From the NCBI RefSeq assembly GCF_012396235.1, contig NZ_JAAXPA010000001.1, positions 310,001-374,000 of the forward strand: 64,000 bases of DNA. Direction: 5' to 3'. A program made the position numbers and the translations under genes. The notes under the pieces were generated by a model. That model did not search any database. It was not told the origin of the DNA and saw only the letters and a list, made by a program, of their open reading frames with translations. Positions 42,772 to 50,764 of the stretch are shown here, in pieces. The DNA comes from Rhodococcus opacus. GTDB lineage: Bacteria > Actinomycetota > Actinomycetes > Mycobacteriales > Mycobacteriaceae. Within the stretch, counting starts at the first letter, position 1; each line of letters starts with the position of its first letter.

Positions 42772-43149
42772 CTACATCCATTCGACCAGCTGGATGATCA
42801 CCCCGTTGGGGTCGCTCATCTGGAAGTAGCGTTCGCCCCAGGGCTCGGTTTCGATGGGCGTCACGATCGGGACGCCCTCCGCCTGCAGTCGCTCGTATTC
42901 ACCGTCGATACCGTCGACGACGAGCGCGATCAGCAACCCCTGGCCGGCGTCACCGGCGATCCGCGCTGGCTTGAACGTCTCCAGTCCGGTCTTCAGGAAG
43001 ACCAGATTGAAGCCGACGTCCGCGCGCTTCAGTGACACGAAGCCCTCTGCGGCCATCTCCTCGACGAAGCCCAGGTGGGACTTGGCGAACTCGGCCGACG
43101 CACTGGGGTCTGCGACGTTCAGCGACAGTGCGCTCGCGGTGACCTTCAC
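42772..43149 (-). CDS. VOC (glyoxalase/dioxygenase superfamily) protein
   Basis: Small 125-residue protein with the beta-alpha-beta-beta-beta VOC fold: LSLNVADPSASAEFAKSHLGFVEEM in the first module and PWGERYFQMSDPNGVIIQLVEWM with a metal-ligand-like Glu/Gln in the second. Function within the superfamily (glyoxalase, resistance, epimerase) is undetermined. GTG 43149 has AAAGGA upstream. Confidence 0.88.
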   Translation of the reverse strand: MKVTASALSLNVADPSASAEFAKSHLGFVEEMAAEGFVSLKRADVGFNLVFLKTGLETFKPARIAGDAGQGLLIALVVDGIDGEYERLQAEGVPIVTPIETEPWGERYFQMSDPNGVIIQLVEWM

Positions 43150-43219
43150 GGTGGTGTCCTTTCGTTGACGACACCCCACTAACGTACACCGTACGACATT
43201 TGTTCCCGAGGGCACGTCA

Positions 43220-44458
43220 TCACATCGCCAGCAGACCCTTCGCGATGTGCGTCACCTGGATCTCGTTGCTGCCTGCGTAGATCATCAGCGACTTCGCGTC
43301 GCGCGCGAGTTGCTCGACCCGGTACTCGGCCATGTAGCCGTTGCCGCCGAACAACTGCACCGCCTCCATCGCCACCTCCGTAGCCGCCCGCGAGGAGTAG
43401 AGCTTCATCGCCGACGCCTCCGCGAGGCTCACCTGATCGCCCGCCGCGGTGCGCTCGATGGCGTTGAAGACCATGTTCTGCACGTTGATGCGGGCGATTT
43501 CCATCTCCGCGAGCTTGAGCTGGATGAGCTGGAACTGGGCGATCTCCTTACCCCACAACTTTCGGGACTTGGCGTAGTCGACGCACAGCCGGTGACACTC
43601 GTTGATGATGCCCAGCGACAGCGACGCGATGCCGATCCGTTCGGCCGCGAAACTCTCCTTCGCGCTCGACTTGCCGTCGGACTTGCCGCCGTCCTCGGTC
43701 TCGCCGAGCAGACGGTCGCGGGTGAGGCGCACGTTGTCGAAGAACAGTTCCCCGGTGGGTGAGGAGTTCATGCCCATCTTCTTGAACGGCGCACCCTGGG
43801 TGAGCCCCTCCATGCCCGCGTCGAGGACGAACGCGAGAACCTTCCGGTCCCGGCGGTCGACGGACGAGTCTCCCTCGTCGAGCTTCGCGTAGACGATGAT
43901 GACGTCGGCGTAGGGGCCGTTGGTGATGAACGTCTTCTGCCCGTTGAGGATGTAGTCGTCGCCGTCGCGGCGCACGTACGACTTCATGCCGCCGAACGCG
44001 TCCGAGCCGGAGTCGGGCTCGGTGATGGCCCAGGCTCCGACCTTCTCGAACGTGACCAGTCCGGGTAGCCAGCGCTCCTTCTGCGCCAGCGTCCCGCGAC
44101 TGCGGATGGTGCCCGCCGCCAGCCCGAGGCTGACCCCGAGCGAGGCGACGAGTCCGAGGCTGACGCCGGCCAGTTCGGCGTTCATGATGACGCCCATGCT
44201 GCCCGCACCGCCGAGGCCGCCGGACTTCTCCTCCTTCGCGCCGGACGCGGCGTCCCCACTTCGCTCGCGGTCCAGCGACTTCGTCAGCGCGTCACGAGCC
44301 ATCTCGTCCAGGCCGAAGGTGGCGAAGAGTTTGCGGATGATGTCGAACGGAGGCAGCTCGCCGGTCTCCAACTTGTCGACGTGCGGTCGAATCTCCTTGT
44401 CGATGAAGCCGCGGATCGCGTCGCGGAACATCAGGTCGGTATCTGACCACTCATACAT
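43220..44458 (-). CDS. Acyl-CoA dehydrogenase
   Basis: FAD enzyme of 412 residues introducing a 2,3-double bond in an acyl-CoA. AWAITEPDSGSDAFGGM and FITNGPYADVIIVYAK are FAD-binding signatures; QLFGGNGYMAEYRVEQLARDAKSLMIYAGSNEIQ is the C-terminal signature. The usual Glu of the YEGT motif is Ala here (YAGS), while Glu in FAAERIGIA fits the isovaleryl/long-chain type active site. Two Gly/Ser/Lys-rich insertions (near residues 65-90 and 280-295) are unusual. ATG 44458 is preceded by GGAG. Confidence 0.9.
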   Translation of the reverse strand: MYEWSDTDLMFRDAIRGFIDKEIRPHVDKLETGELPPFDIIRKLFATFGLDEMARDALTKSLDRERSGDAASGAKEEKSGGLGGAGSMGVIMNAELAGVSLGLVASLGVSLGLAAGTIRSRGTLAQKERWLPGLVTFEKVGAWAITEPDSGSDAFGGMKSYVRRDGDDYILNGQKTFITNGPYADVIIVYAKLDEGDSSVDRRDRKVLAFVLDAGMEGLTQGAPFKKMGMNSSPTGELFFDNVRLTRDRLLGETEDGGKSDGKSSAKESFAAERIGIASLSLGIINECHRLCVDYAKSRKLWGKEIAQFQLIQLKLAEMEIARINVQNMVFNAIERTAAGDQVSLAEASAMKLYSSRAATEVAMEAVQLFGGNGYMAEYRVEQLARDAKSLMIYAGSNEIQVTHIAKGLLAM

Positions 44459-44514
44459 GCCGGGCACTCCAGTCACTGAGAGACAAACGGTTGCCGCAAA
44501 TATAGAACACGTTC

Positions 44515-44925
44515 CTATTCTTGGACAGGTGTGCCGGACGGCGCACCCGTTCGGAACGGCACCGGAGCCCCTTCGGCCAGCACCACGTACGCGCGACGCC
44601 ACGGGTCCGTCCCGACGAGCGTCCACTCGTGCCCGCTCCCGGCGGTGTCCTCGGCCAGCAGGACGTCGCCCTCACGGAGGCGGAACTGCTCACCGTTGCG
44701 GGTCCGGAAGTCGAGGGTGCCGCTGAGGGTCAGCACGAGTTGCCGCACCGGCGCGGTGTGCCAGTCGAAGGATCCGCCCGAAGTCGTCTCCTCGAAGCTG
44801 ACGTGGGTCACGTCCACACCCGCGGTGCAGAGATCGCCGTTCCGCCCCGGGTCCATGGCGAGGAAACCCAACTCGACGTGGGATGCATCGTCCGCCCCGG
44901 TCCACAGCCGCACACATCGAATCAT
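44515..44925 (-). CDS. Cupin-domain protein
   Basis: Product of 136 residues with a single cupin barrel: FDWHTAPVRQLVLTLSGTLDFRTRNGE...LREGDVLLAEDTAGSGHEW. One metal His is recognisable in the first motif and one in the second, but the full HxH pair is not obvious. Its ATG overlaps the TGA of the upstream solute-binding gene by four bases, so the two act together or are at least co-translated. Confidence 0.85.
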   Translation of the reverse strand: MIRCVRLWTGADDASHVELGFLAMDPGRNGDLCTAGVDVTHVSFEETTSGGSFDWHTAPVRQLVLTLSGTLDFRTRNGEQFRLREGDVLLAEDTAGSGHEWTLVGTDPWRRAYVVLAEGAPVPFRTGAPSGTPVQE

Positions 44926-45647
44926 GCCGAGCCACCTTTCGTTTCACCGATCCCGAGCCACTTCGACCTCAGCCGGTCGAGGGTGCCGTCCGCGGCCAGG
45001 GTGCGCTGCGCCGACTCGATGCCTTCGCGCAGCGCGTGATCACCCGTGCGGACGGCGACGGCGATCTCCTCGCGGGAGATTCCCCGTTCGACCACCTCCA
45101 CGTGCGGACGATCCCGGACGAGCCAGGTGAGGACCGGCGCGAGTTTCATGACGGCATCGCACCCGCCCGAGGACAGGTCGTCGAGGGCTTGGCCGATCCG
45201 GTCGTAGGCATACACCCGGATCGCACCCGCGCGGCCCTCCGCGACCAGCCTCTCCACGATCGGCTGACTGGTGTTGCCGTGCTGGACACCGACGGTCAGA
45301 CCACCCAGATCGTCCACCCCGCGCACTCCGGGATGCCGCGACGTGTCGACGGCGAGGGACTGACCCGACACGAGGTACGGAGCGCAGAAATCCGCGCGCC
45401 CCCGCCGCTCCGGCGTCACGGTGGTTCCCGAGGCGATGCAGTCGAATTCACCGTCCGTCAGCGCGTCGAAAATGCCGTTGAAGTCGGTGCCCCGGTACGG
45501 GACGAGCGACCATTCGACGCCGAGCACCTGCGCGACCGCCCGCGTGAACTCGACATCGAAACCCGCCGGAGCCCCACCGTCCCGGAATTCGAACGGCGGG
45601 TCGGGCAACGCCGAACCCACCCGCAGTACCCGCGCTGCCGCCGTCAT
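44922..45647 (-). CDS. Amino-acid-type solute-binding protein without signal peptide
   Basis: Product of 241 residues with the family 3 solute-binding fold: LRVGSALPDPPFEFRDGGAPAGFDVEFTRAVAQVLG, TDFNGIFDALTDGEFDCIASGTTVTPER, and VGVQHGNTSQPIVERL. Unlike transporter components it has no signal peptide or lipobox: the fold begins at residue 7, and a strong ribosome site (GGAGAGGGA) fixes ATG 45647. No permease or ATPase is nearby. A cytosolic ligand sensor or an enzyme of the cyclohexadienyl-dehydratase type are alternatives. Confidence 0.85.
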   Translation of the reverse strand: MTAAARVLRVGSALPDPPFEFRDGGAPAGFDVEFTRAVAQVLGVEWSLVPYRGTDFNGIFDALTDGEFDCIASGTTVTPERRGRADFCAPYLVSGQSLAVDTSRHPGVRGVDDLGGLTVGVQHGNTSQPIVERLVAEGRAGAIRVYAYDRIGQALDDLSSGGCDAVMKLAPVLTWLVRDRPHVEVVERGISREEIAVAVRTGDHALREGIESAQRTLAADGTLDRLRSKWLGIGETKGGSA

Positions 45648-45674
45648 GCCATCCCTCTCCGCCGTGACGAGTAC

Positions 45675-46979
45675 CTACGAGCCGATCAGCCCCAACCGCT
45701 GTGCCAGCCAAGGCAATTCCTTCTCCAGTCCCGCAGACCACACCGCGAAGCTGTGCCCGCCCGGCACTTCCACGTACTGCACGTCCATGCCCGCGTCCTT
45801 CGCGGCCTGATAGACCTTCTGGGCACCCGGCTTGTATGCGTCGTCGTCACTGCCGATCACGAAGACCCCGGCCGAATCCGGGTACTGCTTCGACGCCATC
45901 AGATCGAGCGGGTTGACCCGCTTGAACGCCGCCTCGTCACCGCCGAATCCGTCGTCGAGGGTGCGCTGGTGGTCGCCGAGCGTGGGTTCTTCCTGACCCG
46001 AGATGTCGAGGAACGTCGGGTACACGTCGGGATAGTTGGTGGCCATCTGGAGCGAACAGGTGCCGCCGTAGGAGAGGCCGCCGATCGCCCACGCCTTGGG
46101 GTCCGGGTTGACCTGCAGGTTCGACTTCACCCAGGACGGAACGTCCTTCGCCAGATACGTGGCCACGTTGCCCAGCTTCGAATCGACACACAGGGGGTTC
46201 GCGATCTGCGAGCCGGTGCCGTCCGCCACCACCACGATCGGGGCCAGTCCCCCGTGCTTCGCGGCGAACTCGTTCATCGTGGTGGCGAGCTTGCCTCCGG
46301 CGAACCAGTCCTCCGGCGAACCGGGCTGACCGGCCAGCATCACGAGCACCGGCAACAGGGGGCGTGGGTTGGCGAAGTAGGCGGGCGGGAGGTAGATCTC
46401 GGCGTCGCGGGCGGCGAAACCCGACGCCGTCCCGGGAACGCCCGCCGTCAGGACCCGCCCCTCGCTCGGCATTCCGGGCGGGGCGGTCCACGACGCGTCG
46501 AGAGGCGTTCCCGTCACCACGGTCTCGGTGGTGCTGCCGAGGTCGTTCATCTGAACCCGGTCGAACGGCTCCGCCCCGAATGCCGTGCCCACCGTGGGAT
46601 AGGCATCGAACACCAGGTTGATCTGCGTCGCGGACGCGAGAAGGACGGCGAATACCGCGAGAACCGACACGACGGCGGCTTTCACCGTCCGGCCGGCGCG
46701 GATCCTCGGCACGAGCAGGACGATCGCGAAGAGCCCCAGACCGATCCACACGTAGATGGAAATCTCGATGGGATCTGGGAACGGCCGGAGCACCTTCTCG
46801 ACCATCACGTACAGGACGACGGTGACCACCACCGACACGGCCAGGCAGATCGGAATCGCTTTCCTGGGGTACCAGGGTGCGCGGGCGGCGAGCAGCCACA
46901 CGCCGCCGAGCACACCGATCACCGTGAGGATCCAGGGCAGAGGCCCTGAGATCACGCTGAGGTCGCTGAGCCATTCCAC
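45675..46979 (-). CDS. Membrane-anchored esterase family protein (antigen-85-like fold)
   Basis: Product of 434 residues. Four membrane helices (residues 10-125) are followed by an extracytoplasmic esterase-D/antigen-85-like hydrolase domain. The triad is Ser in AIGGLSYGGTCSLQ, Asp in VIGSDDDAYKPGA and His in VPGGHSFAVW. Proteins of this layout act at the mycolate envelope or on extracellular esters; the substrate is unknown. GTG 46979 lies seven bases after TAGGCT, a leaderless arrangement, and is divergent from trpF. Confidence 0.85.
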   Translation of the reverse strand: MEWLSDLSVISGPLPWILTVIGVLGGVWLLAARAPWYPRKAIPICLAVSVVVTVVLYVMVEKVLRPFPDPIEISIYVWIGLGLFAIVLLVPRIRAGRTVKAAVVSVLAVFAVLLASATQINLVFDAYPTVGTAFGAEPFDRVQMNDLGSTTETVVTGTPLDASWTAPPGMPSEGRVLTAGVPGTASGFAARDAEIYLPPAYFANPRPLLPVLVMLAGQPGSPEDWFAGGKLATTMNEFAAKHGGLAPIVVVADGTGSQIANPLCVDSKLGNVATYLAKDVPSWVKSNLQVNPDPKAWAIGGLSYGGTCSLQMATNYPDVYPTFLDISGQEEPTLGDHQRTLDDGFGGDEAAFKRVNPLDLMASKQYPDSAGVFVIGSDDDAYKPGAQKVYQAAKDAGMDVQYVEVPGGHSFAVWSAGLEKELPWLAQRLGLIGS

Positions 46980-46986
46980 GTCACGA

Positions 46987-46992
46987 AGCCTA
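46987..46992 (-). promoter_or_regulatory. -10 box TAGGCT of leaderless esterase gene
   Basis: On minus, TAGGCT is followed by seven bases and GTG 46979. Confidence 0.45.
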
Positions 46993-47033
46993 GAGCGCGA
47001 ACCCGCACTACGTCGGCGACTCGGAACGACCGG

Positions 47034-47039
47034 TAAAAT
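47034..47039 (+). promoter_or_regulatory. -10 box TAAAAT of leaderless trpF
   Basis: TAAAAT is followed by seven bases and GTG 47047. It is the best -10 match of the leaderless set. Confidence 0.5.
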
Positions 47040-47046
47040 TGCGCGG

Positions 47047-47634
47047 GTGACATTCATCAAGGTGTGCGGTCTGCGAGACGTGGCCTCCGTCGATCTGGCC
47101 GTGCGACTCGGCGTCGACGCCGTGGGGTTCGTGTTCGCCGACAGCGTCCGCCGGATCTCCCCCGAGGACGCCGCGCCGCTGGTCCGCCGGGTCACCGGTC
47201 ACACCGTCGCGGTGGGCGTGTTCAAGGGGAGTCCCGTGTCGGAGGTGATCGAGGTCGCCGCCACCGCAGGTCTCGGAACCGTTCAGATGCACGACCTGAA
47301 GTCCGCCGACGACGTGGCCCGGTTGCGGGAGGCGGGGCTCGGCGTGATCCGTGCCGTGGTCGCCGGTGACACGTCGGGCGATTTCGGCGCCGACCGCATC
47401 CTGGTCGACGGAGCGACCGCCGGGGCAGGCGTGCCCTGGGACTGGGCGAACCAGAGCCGACCCGACGGCGAGTGGATCCTGGCCGGCGGACTTCATCCGG
47501 GCAACGTGCGGGCTGCCGTCGACGCGACCGGCGCGTGGGGTGTCGACGTGTCGAGCGGTGTCGAATCCTCGCGTGGTGTGAAGGATGCGGCGCTGATCGA
47601 GCAGTTCGTCGCCGCCGTCCGATCCGGCGACTGA
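47047..47634 (+). CDS. trpF: Phosphoribosylanthranilate isomerase
   Basis: TIM-barrel enzyme of tryptophan synthesis, 195 residues, converting N-(5-phosphoribosyl)anthranilate to CdRP. The catalytic Cys is in FIKVCGL near the start and the catalytic Asp in DRILVDGATAGAGVPWDW. VQMHDLKSADD, ILAGGLHPGNV and GVDVSSGVESSRGVKD (phosphate site) are all TrpF signatures. Many actinobacteria lack trpF and use bifunctional PriA, so a separate copy is notable. No other trp gene is nearby. The leaderless GTG start fits the family's usual N-terminus. Confidence 0.9.
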   Translation: MTFIKVCGLRDVASVDLAVRLGVDAVGFVFADSVRRISPEDAAPLVRRVTGHTVAVGVFKGSPVSEVIEVAATAGLGTVQMHDLKSADDVARLREAGLGVIRAVVAGDTSGDFGADRILVDGATAGAGVPWDWANQSRPDGEWILAGGLHPGNVRAAVDATGAWGVDVSSGVESSRGVKDAALIEQFVAAVRSGD

Positions 47635-47635
47635 G

Positions 47636-48532
47636 TCAGCCCGGCATCCCGGCCACTGAATCTTCGACGTCCCACGACGCGAGCACCGTCCGGATACCCA
47701 CGACCAGCGCGAGCGGCTGGTCGATCATCACGTGGTGTCCGGCGTCGGGGATCTCGACCACCACCGCAGTGGGCCCGAACCGGCGGCGCATGCCGTCCAT
47801 CATGGTGTCGGTGACGATGCCGTTCTCGGCGCGGAAGTAGGCGATCCGGCAGCGTGGGTCGGATCCGCCCAGGTGATCGCTGCCGTGACGCGCGAAGAAC
47901 GCGGAGTCGAACTTCCACGCCCAGCCGCCGTCCACCTCCTCCATCGAGTTCTCGGCGACGTGCCGCAGGACCGCGGGCACCGCGGTGTCCTGCGGCGGGA
48001 CGAACCGGAACCGCTCGAGCGCCTCGGCCCTGGACGGGTAGACCTTCTTCGGACCGAAGGCACGCTGCTTCCGCGCTTCTTCCTCCTCCGGTGTGCGGGC
48101 GAGGACGGGCGAATCGATCAGCGCGACACCCGCCAGATCCTCGCCGAACAGCTGCGCGGCCACGTAGGACACCATGCCGCCCATGCTGTGCCCGACGAAC
48201 ACCGGCGCCCCCGAGATACCCGCCGGCTTCGCCACCGCCAGGGCTTCTTCCGCCCACTGCTCCAGGCCGTACTCCGCGCGCCGGTCGCTGTCGCCGTGCC
48301 CGGTGAGGTCGAGGGCGACGACGCGACGGTCCGTGGCCAGCATGGGTGCCACATGGTCCCACCACCGGCTGTGGGCGGCGCCGCCGTGAACGAGCACGAT
48401 TCCCGGTGATCCCGACGGCCCCCACGCACGGTAGTGAACCTGTGCACCGGCGACGTCGACCCGGCCGGTGTCGACCGGCGACGCCAACGCCGTGGTGAAC
48501 CAGCGGGGCGCGTCCGTCTGCACGTTGCTCAT
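47636..48532 (-). CDS. Alpha/beta hydrolase
   Basis: Product of 298 residues: oxyanion motif LVHGGAAHSRWWDHV, elbow FVGHSMGGMVSYVA and His in IPDAGHHVMIDQP. It is a soluble esterase or lactonase-like enzyme. Its stop is one base past the convergent trpF stop. ATG 48532 is preceded by TATGTT with a six-base spacer, again a leaderless pattern. Substrate unknown. Confidence 0.88.
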   Translation of the reverse strand: MSNVQTDAPRWFTTALASPVDTGRVDVAGAQVHYRAWGPSGSPGIVLVHGGAAHSRWWDHVAPMLATDRRVVALDLTGHGDSDRRAEYGLEQWAEEALAVAKPAGISGAPVFVGHSMGGMVSYVAAQLFGEDLAGVALIDSPVLARTPEEEEARKQRAFGPKKVYPSRAEALERFRFVPPQDTAVPAVLRHVAENSMEEVDGGWAWKFDSAFFARHGSDHLGGSDPRCRIAYFRAENGIVTDTMMDGMRRRFGPTAVVVEIPDAGHHVMIDQPLALVVGIRTVLASWDVEDSVAGMPG

Positions 48533-48538
48533 TCACCG

Positions 48539-48544
48539 AACATA
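48539..48544 (-). promoter_or_regulatory. -10 box TATGTT of leaderless hydrolase gene
   Basis: On minus, TATGTT is followed by six bases and ATG 48532. Confidence 0.45.
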
Positions 48545-48573
48545 CCGACCACGTGTGGCCGTCCCCGACCGCC

Positions 48574-49203
48574 CTACAGAAGGTCGAGCATGGCTGTGAC
48601 CGCGCGTTCGACCACCGGGAACCGGTCCGGGGCCAGATCGTGGCGGGCTCCCTCGAGTTCGACGAGCGTCGTCGGTGCGGGGATCAGTTCGACCGCCGAC
48701 CGCATCTCGTCGGTGCTCGCGAACGGGTCCTTCGAACCGTGCACCACCACGGACGGGGTGCGGAGACCGGGCAGGTGCTCGGTGCGGAGCTTCTCCGGCT
48801 TGGCCGGCGGATGCAGCGGGTACGACAGCAACAACAGGGCGTCGACGAGACCCGGTCGCTCCGAAGCGAACATGGACGCCTGCCGCCCGCCGTACGAGTG
48901 CCCGCCGGCCCACACCGGCGCCGTCACCAGCTCCCGCATCACGGCCACCGCGGCCGCGATGCCGTCCCGGTCCTCCGCCGCCTTCGACGGATGCGGCGGA
49001 CCCGACGCGCGGCGCTGACGGAACGGGAGATCGAACCGCAGCACGACGACCCCCCGCTCCACGAACCCGTCGGTCACGGCGCGCAACAGCTTTGTGTCGC
49101 AGTCACTTCCCGCTCCATGCGTCAGGACCAGCCCCGCCACCCCGTCACCCTCGGGGTGATGGAGATGTCCGCGCACACCGTCACGTTCCAGCAACTCGCT
49201 CAT
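48574..49203 (-). CDS. Dienelactone-hydrolase/KANL3-Tex30-like alpha/beta hydrolase
   Basis: Product of 209 residues with LVLTHGAGSDCDTKLLRAV (oxyanion region), VWAGGHSYGGRQASMFA (Ser elbow), VVHGSKDPFAS (acid) and LEGARHDLAPDR (His). This is the small hydrolase group related to KANL3/Tex30 and dienelactone hydrolases. ATG 49203 is chosen because TACCGT lies seven bases upstream and the family sequence starts here. Confidence 0.85.
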   Translation of the reverse strand: MSELLERDGVRGHLHHPEGDGVAGLVLTHGAGSDCDTKLLRAVTDGFVERGVVVLRFDLPFRQRRASGPPHPSKAAEDRDGIAAAVAVMRELVTAPVWAGGHSYGGRQASMFASERPGLVDALLLLSYPLHPPAKPEKLRTEHLPGLRTPSVVVHGSKDPFASTDEMRSAVELIPAPTTLVELEGARHDLAPDRFPVVERAVTAMLDLL

Positions 49204-49208
49204 GCGGT

Positions 49209-49538
49209 TCACGGTAGTGGAATGTCGGCCTGCTCCGGCGCGTGCAACTCCGCCAGTTCTTCGCACGGCTGGTCCGCGAGTTCGTTGGCGCGTGGCACGA
49301 CGCCCGTGCTCCAGTACCCGTGCAGCATGCCCGGGGAGATCCGGAATCGAACCGGCACGCCGGCGGCCTCCAGCACAGCGGCGTACGCGGGGGCGTGATC
49401 TCGGAGGGGATCACATCCGGCCCCGCACACGATGGCGGGTGCCACTGCCGTCAGGTCGCCCTCGATCGGTGAGACGCGGGGGTCGAGAGACAGGCTGCGG
49501 TCTGGGAGGTAGCCGGCCCCCATGTCCTCATTCGCCCG
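49209..49538 (-). pseudogene. C-terminal remnant of HSL-family esterase
   Basis: About 110 codons match only the end of hormone-sensitive-lipase-type esterases: LDPRVSPIEGDL, VAPAIVCGAGCDPLRDHAPAYAAVLEAAGVPV with the catalytic Asp, and MLHGYWS with the His. The HGGG oxyanion motif and GDSAG nucleophile part are absent, and the sequence upstream is not family-like. It is best read as a decayed gene whose 5' two-thirds have been lost. The left end is approximate. Confidence 0.65.
49211..49216 (-). promoter_or_regulatory. -10 box TACCGT of leaderless KANL3-like gene
   Basis: On minus, TACCGT is followed by seven bases and ATG 49203. It lies within the 3' end of the esterase remnant. Confidence 0.4.
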
Positions 49539-49645
49539 CACCCTCTGTCGTGCCGAAATCCGACGGTTGATTGCGATTGGCTCTCGGTCTGTTTGCCGGG
49601 TTTCGGTGCGGGGTACCTTAACAACACGACTGCTGGGAGTAGCCA

Positions 49646-50182
49646 ATGGACACCATGACCATCATCTGGATCATCGTCGCGATCGTCGTCGTGCTCGCCG
49701 TCATCGCGCTGCTCGTTGCGGCATCACGCAAGCGCAACGAGCGCCGCCACCAGGAGGCCGACAGCATCCGCGCGAGGGCACAGGAGCAGACATCCGTCGT
49801 CGAGAAGCGTGAGGCGATCGCGGAGGAGACTGCGGCCGACGCCAGAAGGGCTCAAGCGGAAGCCGAGGCCAAGGCGGCCGAGGCCAAGAGACTGCAGGTC
49901 GACGCGCAAACGCACCAGAACACGGCGACCACGTCTCGGGACGACCTGAAGCACGAGTGGCAGCGGGCCGACGAGCTCGATCCCGACGTCAAGACGACGG
50001 ACACTCCGCCGAACGACGCCAGAGCCACCGACGCTCGGACCACTGGAACGGGGCCGACGAACGCTCGCGCCACCGATGCCCGAACCACGGGTGCAGGGCC
50101 TGCCAACGGTCGGCCCACCGGCACGGACTCCACGAATACCCATGGAGCACACGCGAAGCCGACCGACACGTCGTCGACATAG
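49646..50182 (+). CDS. Single-helix membrane protein with coiled coil and repetitive tail
   Basis: Product of 178 residues; not a known family. One N-terminal membrane helix (IIWIIVAIVVVLAVIALLVAA) is followed by an Ala/Glu/Lys/Arg coiled coil (about residues 35-95). A hydrophilic tail carries two near-repeats of about 14 residues built on NARATDARTTGxGP. CTGGGAG precedes ATG 49646. Its stop lies in the first of two tandem GACATAGCGTTCGAG units (50176-50205). Membrane-tethered scaffolding is a guess. Confidence 0.72.
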   Translation: MDTMTIIWIIVAIVVVLAVIALLVAASRKRNERRHQEADSIRARAQEQTSVVEKREAIAEETAADARRAQAEAEAKAAEAKRLQVDAQTHQNTATTSRDDLKHEWQRADELDPDVKTTDTPPNDARATDARTTGTGPTNARATDARTTGAGPANGRPTGTDSTNTHGAHAKPTDTSST

Positions 50183-50254
50183 CGTTCGAGGACATAGCGT
50201 TCGAGTACGACACGTGCATCGGCCTTGCGCCGGTGCCCACACGGGAGGTCGGAA

Positions 50255-50461
50255 ATGCGTATCGGACGGCTCGTGACGCTTATCGTGATCATTTGGCTGA
50301 TCATCGGCGCCGTTGCCGTGTGGCAGCGCGGTTACTTCAAGGACACGACGGCCGATTGCGCCAGCGCCGGAACGATCGCGGTCACCGTGATCGCCGGACC
50401 ACTCAACTACGCGGGTGTGAACCCGAAGATCGATTGTGAAGTGCCGCAACCGAGTCAGTAG
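50255..50461 (+). CDS. Small membrane-anchored hypothetical protein
   Basis: Product of 68 residues: an N-terminal membrane helix (LVTLIVIIWLIIGAVAVW) and a short outside domain with two Cys (ADCASAG, KIDCEV) that could form a disulfide. GGGAGG precedes ATG 50255. It resembles small proteins often found beside DUF6131 genes in actinobacteria. Function unknown. Confidence 0.72.
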   Translation: MRIGRLVTLIVIIWLIIGAVAVWQRGYFKDTTADCASAGTIAVTVIAGPLNYAGVNPKIDCEVPQPSQ

Positions 50462-50492
50462 TTCCAGACCGTCAACCGAAAGAGGGAAGACC

Positions 50493-50648
50493 GTGATCGT
50501 TCTCGGGATCATCCTGCTCGTCATCGGCCTCGTCGCGGGGATTTCCATCCTCACGACGATTGGAATCATCCTTCTCGTCATCGGCCTCGTGCTGCTACTG
50601 CTGGGCACGACGGGCCGCGCGGTCGGCGGGCGGAAGTACTGGTATTGA
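50493..50648 (+). CDS. DUF6131-like small hydrophobic protein
   Basis: Product of 51 residues, almost wholly hydrophobic, with two helices of similar sequence (VLGIILLVIGLVAG and IGIILLVIGLVLLLLG) and a polar end GRAVGGRKYWY. GTG 50493 has AGAGGGAAG upstream. The pattern matches DUF6131. It lies 31 bases after the previous small gene, probably co-transcribed. Confidence 0.72.
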   Translation: MIVLGIILLVIGLVAGISILTTIGIILLVIGLVLLLLGTTGRAVGGRKYWY

Positions 50649-50674
50649 CGTCGGCGCTCATCCGTTCGACATAA

Positions 50675-50701
50675 TCAATCATTGACATTATCAATGATTG
50701 A
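50675..50701. promoter_or_regulatory. CouR-type operator 1, upstream of couH
   Basis: Perfect inverted repeat TCAATCATTGA / TCAATGATTGA with a 5-base spacer. The core CATTGA-N5-TCAATG recurs at 51968-51984 and as a one-mismatch variant at 60801-60817. It lies 63 bases before the acyl-CoA dehydrogenase start. Confidence 0.78.
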
Positions 50702-50764
50702 TAGTTAGGTTCCTTTCGAGTATGCATGCGTGCGCCGCACGCGTGCCGTCGAAAGGAACCTCGC

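Noticed and set aside
44883..46949. 688-codon open frame antisense to the solute-binding protein and esterase genes
   Set aside because: No family resemblance, and both opposite-strand genes have good motifs and ribosome sites.
47636..49203. Two adjacent hydrolase genes as one operon with trpF
   Set aside because: They are on the opposite strand from trpF, and each has its own leaderless-type start.
50176..50205. Two tandem copies of GACATAGCGTTCGAG as an iteron or operator
   Set aside because: Only two units, overlapping a stop codon, with no symmetry or nearby regulator; more likely slippage.
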